Of a stretch of DNA of 7,538 nucleotides, positions 5,438 through 7,538 are shown one piece after another. The notes beneath the pieces were generated by a model that saw only the letters and a list, made by a program, of their open reading frames with translations, did no database searches and was not told the DNA's origin. Positions within the stretch are counted from its first letter, which is position 1; every line of letters starts with the position of its first letter. Source of the DNA: Actinomycetes bacterium (lineage in GTDB: Bacteria; Actinomycetota; Acidimicrobiia; Acidimicrobiales; Acidimicrobiaceae); contig JAKBSX010000116.1 of the NCBI GenBank assembly GCA_021844725.1, positions 1 through 7,538 of the forward strand. The letters are read 5' to 3'. A program made the translations under genes and the position numbers.

Positions 5438-6657
5438 AGGCATCATTTATGAATGGAGATAGGAAGATCAAAGTCGCCTTTGTATTGGGGACAGATTTAA
5501 GAACGGGGGCAGGTGTGGAGAAAGTTGTCAAGAGTTTAGTATTGAATTGTGATACTAGCATCTTTGATATAATCATACTGAACACTCCTTATATGCCTTT
5601 CCATTTGATGGGTGATCAGGATTTCCTTCAGTTGACCAAACTCGCCAAAGTCATCACTATTAAAAACTGGATGATGCCTAAGTTCTCTTTCATCTCGAGA
5701 TCCGAACTTATCCAATCTGTTTTCAATCTTCTATTATGGCCGGCGGTTGCCAAATTGACACTTTTTTCCAACAAACCATCACTAGACCATTTGAAGGACG
5801 TAGATGTGATCTATCTTACATTCAATTGGTTATGCTACGCAGTTCCAAGATCTAGGGCCATAGTACTTGGTTCGAGCCATACCGATTTTGGTTGGCAAAG
5901 TGGCGATAAGCGTTCTGAAATCAAAGTGAAACTTATCGCTAGTGGATTACTATTTCGGAGGATAGACGGATTCCATATCTTCCCAAATGCGTCTTCAATC
6001 GCTAATCAGTTGGGCGAAAGGTCCAACTTGATCCTACCACCTTGTGGCATTGATTGTGATTTATTCTATCCTCGGAAACTAGATGACAGTAAGGTGAAGG
6101 TTTTATTCGTAGCAAGGTTAGTCGAATGCAAGGGGGTTGAATTTGCTCTTGCCTTTTGGGAGGATTTCAAACGTCGCCAAGATTTGGAATTACATATAGT
6201 GGGCAATGGACCGTTATTCAATTTCGTAAAGGAAAATAGTAAAGGCAACATAATCTTTCATGGATCCATTCCTGAAGAGGAATTGGCCGCAATATATGGA
6301 ACATCTGACATATTCATTGCGCCTACCTCATGTGATACTTACTCTGTGGTTGCAATGGAGTCCTTATCTTCAGGATGCTACACAATTTTGAGTGATAATC
6401 TTATCGGCGTTTTTGACGAATTTAAGGCCATCAATCATTTAGAGTACTTGCCTTTGCGAGCAGTTGATTGGAAAAGACGAATTGAGATTGCAGTTCGTCA
6501 AACAGATGAAATCCGTTCGCGTCGAAATGCAGTACATGAATATGTGAAAGAAAATTTCGACCACAGATATATTTCTTTCAAATTCTACAGATATTTGCAA
6601 AGCCTTGTCGGCAACGAGAGAGCACACTCTGACTCGAAATCCGGTATATGTGATTGA
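5434..6657 (+). CDS. GT4-family glycosyltransferase (second of two)
   Basis: A 407-residue GT-B fold glycosyltransferase, expected in the cytosol. The N-terminal domain starts with KIKVAFVLGTDLRTGAGVEK (11-30), whose glycine-rich turn matches the family. The donor domain starts near 221 with VLFVARLVECKGVE, where R228 and K233 fit the phosphate-binding pair, followed by VGNGP at 256-260. The first Glu of EX7E is replaced by Asp: D301 to E309 in CDTYSVVAMESLSSG. That variant occurs in active GT4 enzymes. The sequence after the motif (LSDNLIGVFDEF) lacks the usual PEI-type loop, so donor use may differ from the first GT4. ATG 5434 overlaps the upstream stop as ATGA, with GAGG touching the start codon. 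ATG 5449 (five residues shorter) has GAAGG at 5436-5440 with 8-base spacing and may be the true start. Overlap shows it is in one unit with the membrane protein, suggesting the two serve the same glycan. Confidence 0.92.
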   Translation: MKASFMNGDRKIKVAFVLGTDLRTGAGVEKVVKSLVLNCDTSIFDIIILNTPYMPFHLMGDQDFLQLTKLAKVITIKNWMMPKFSFISRSELIQSVFNLLLWPAVAKLTLFSNKPSLDHLKDVDVIYLTFNWLCYAVPRSRAIVLGSSHTDFGWQSGDKRSEIKVKLIASGLLFRRIDGFHIFPNASSIANQLGERSNLILPPCGIDCDLFYPRKLDDSKVKVLFVARLVECKGVEFALAFWEDFKRRQDLELHIVGNGPLFNFVKENSKGNIIFHGSIPEEELAAIYGTSDIFIAPTSCDTYSVVAMESLSSGCYTILSDNLIGVFDEFKAINHLEYLPLRAVDWKRRIEIAVRQTDEIRSRRNAVHEYVKENFDHRYISFKFYRYLQSLVGNERAHSDSKSGICD

Positions 6658-6697
6658 CTCACCCAAATTGTATCAGCTTATCCAAAGATACTCTCCC

Positions 6698-6733
6698 CGA
6701 TCCCTTTGTAGGTCTGACATGGGATCGACTTTT
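6698..6733 (+). terminator. Terminator-like hairpin after the second GT4 gene
   Basis: CGATCCC (6698-6704) pairs exactly with GGGATCG (6721-6727) over a 16-base loop, and TTTT follows at 6730-6733. It begins 41 bases after the glycosyltransferase stop and could end the 2711-6657 unit. The loop is long and the T-run short, so this is a moderate call. The remainder of the 6658-6794 spacer shows no gene. Confidence 0.35.
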
Positions 6734-6782
6734 CGCTCTCCGCTATTCTTTGCAAATACTGCATTAATGTGTATTTAGGAGC

Positions 6783-6787
6783 GGTGA
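6783..6787 (+). promoter_or_regulatory. Ribosome binding site for the Ig-like protein (GGTGA)
   Basis: GGTGA matches the complement of the archaeal 16S 3' end and lies 7 bases before ATG 6795, with AGGAG also present at 6777-6781. It fixes the start of the next gene, whose N-terminus is a basic stretch and a membrane segment, as expected. Confidence 0.6.
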
Positions 6788-6794
6788 CTTTAAG

Positions 6795-7538
6795 ATGCGT
6801 CTTTTGAGGAAAGAACAGTTTCATTTAGCAGCAATCGCTGTTTGCCTACTCCTACTCTCTGCAGGGGTTTTTATCGGCTATGCTTCGAAGACTGAAGCGG
6901 TCAGGGTAGTTGTGAGTCAAAATCCTATCCTTATAGGGCACAGAATCAACATCTATACTCTTGTTGACGATAAGTTCGAAATGCCTGGCAAATATACTTA
7001 CCTCATAAATGGTTCTCAACAAATTGCTGAAACCCTCGGACTTACTATAGATGGCAACGGCTCAGCTTCTCTAGTGTTCTATCAGGCAGGTAATTACCTG
7101 ATTTCCGCTAAGTATTATAGGGATTCCGTATCTGAACCCCTTGTATCCAACACAGTAACAATTGCAGTTTTGGATTCTGCGATACCATTTATCACTGCAA
7201 ACACAAAGTCAGGAACGACTTTTTCAACCTTCAAATTCCATTCTCACAATACGCTTCAAGGCTATGGAAGTGTCTCATGGCAGGTAAACAAAGCAGCAAT
7301 TCCCAATGGAAATAGTCTGGTACTCAAAGTATCGTTTCCATTTCCAGGCTATTATTACGTAACACTTGTCGAAACGTTCATCAATGGGAGTGTCGCGGAT
7401 TCGAATACAATAGTGATAGATGTGATTGAGAGTCAGTCGTGGTACGGTTCTCAGTTGAGTCCTGCGACTGGCTATGTCTATAACAACACTCTGATTCACA
7501 CACCACAGAATTCCTCTCCATATCTGTTTTGGAATGGT
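6795..7538 (+). CDS. Secreted or membrane-anchored surface protein with Ig/PKD-like domains (partial, 3' end off window)
   Basis: The frame is open from ATG 6795 to the window end, exactly 248 codons with no stop. Residues 1-8 are basic (MRLLRKEQ) and 9-30 form a hydrophobic segment, a signal peptide or N-terminal anchor. The remainder is outside the cell and rich in beta strands. One Ig-like unit spans about 36-126, ending FYQAGNYLISAKYY then SNTVTIAVL. A second spans about 130-211, ending FPFPGYYYVTLVET then SNTIVIDVI. Both show the G-x-Y-x-(V/I)-(T/S) edge of PKD/Ig-like folds. Sequons at N72, N88, N196, N230 and N239 suggest it is N-glycosylated. No catalytic motif is visible in this part; a domain past the window end could decide its role, such as adhesion, cell-surface structure or an exo-enzyme. 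A hairpin lies between it and the GT genes, so it may be transcribed separately, but it is a natural candidate target of this glycan locus. Confidence 0.82.
   Translation, partial: MRLLRKEQFHLAAIAVCLLLLSAGVFIGYASKTEAVRVVVSQNPILIGHRINIYTLVDDKFEMPGKYTYLINGSQQIAETLGLTIDGNGSASLVFYQAGNYLISAKYYRDSVSEPLVSNTVTIAVLDSAIPFITANTKSGTTFSTFKFHSHNTLQGYGSVSWQVNKAAIPNGNSLVLKVSFPFPGYYYVTLVETFINGSVADSNTIVIDVIESQSWYGSQLSPATGYVYNNTLIHTPQNSSPYLFWNG

Noticed and set aside
5871..5879. GGTTCGAGCC, reminiscent of a tRNA T-arm
   Set aside because: It lies inside the second GT4 gene and no acceptor, D-arm or anticodon arm can be built around it.
7275..7499. 74-codon minus-strand frame near the right edge
   Set aside because: It is antisense to the open Ig-like protein frame, which has a good ribosome binding site, a signal segment and domain logic.

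Overview
The window looks archaeal, most likely from the Thermoplasmata or a relative; I infer this and have not proven it. The reasons are mixed Arg codons rich in AGA/AGG, common ATA for Ile, a Shine-Dalgarno of the GGTGA/GGAGGTG type, a very large multi-membrane GT-C-like protein with an N-glycosylation-rich outer domain, and an Ig-like surface protein. Rough base composition is 40-50% G+C. No RNA gene, CRISPR array, integrase or transposase is visible.

Layout, with every gene on the + strand: (1) 1-293 is a mostly non-coding left edge. It may hold the last 37 codons of an upstream gene and it carries a small hairpin. (2) 294-1078 is an FkbM-type methyltransferase gene split by an apparent 2-base insertion exactly in its EGAE motif. 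(3) 1079-1336 is a spacer with a hairpin and a 20-codon ORF behind a near-perfect ribosome binding site. (4) 1337-2425 is a GT4 glycosyltransferase. (5) 2426-2710 is a spacer with a perfect 14-bp hairpin and a competing hairpin followed by a T-run. (6) 2711-5437 is a 908-residue polytopic membrane protein with a large outer domain. (7) 5434-6657 is a second GT4 glycosyltransferase, overlapping the previous gene by 4 bases. (8) 6658-6794 is a spacer with a terminator-like hairpin. (9) 6795-7538 is the start of a membrane-anchored or secreted protein with two Ig/PKD-like domains, cut by the window end.

Taken together this reads as an accessory surface-glycan or glycoprotein locus. Two cytosolic GT4 enzymes would extend a lipid-linked sugar chain, an FkbM enzyme (now perhaps dead) would have O-methylated it, and the polytopic protein may transfer or handle lipid-linked sugars on the outer face. 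The Ig-like protein and the outer domain of the membrane protein are rich in N-X-S/T sequons and could be targets. The pathway assignment is inference from gene content; the families of the two GT4 enzymes and of the methyltransferase are supported by motifs.

The points most worth a second look are the frameshift at 744-750, the leader ORF with a strong ribosome binding site just ahead of the first GT4 gene, and the pair of mutually exclusive hairpins at 2477-2529.
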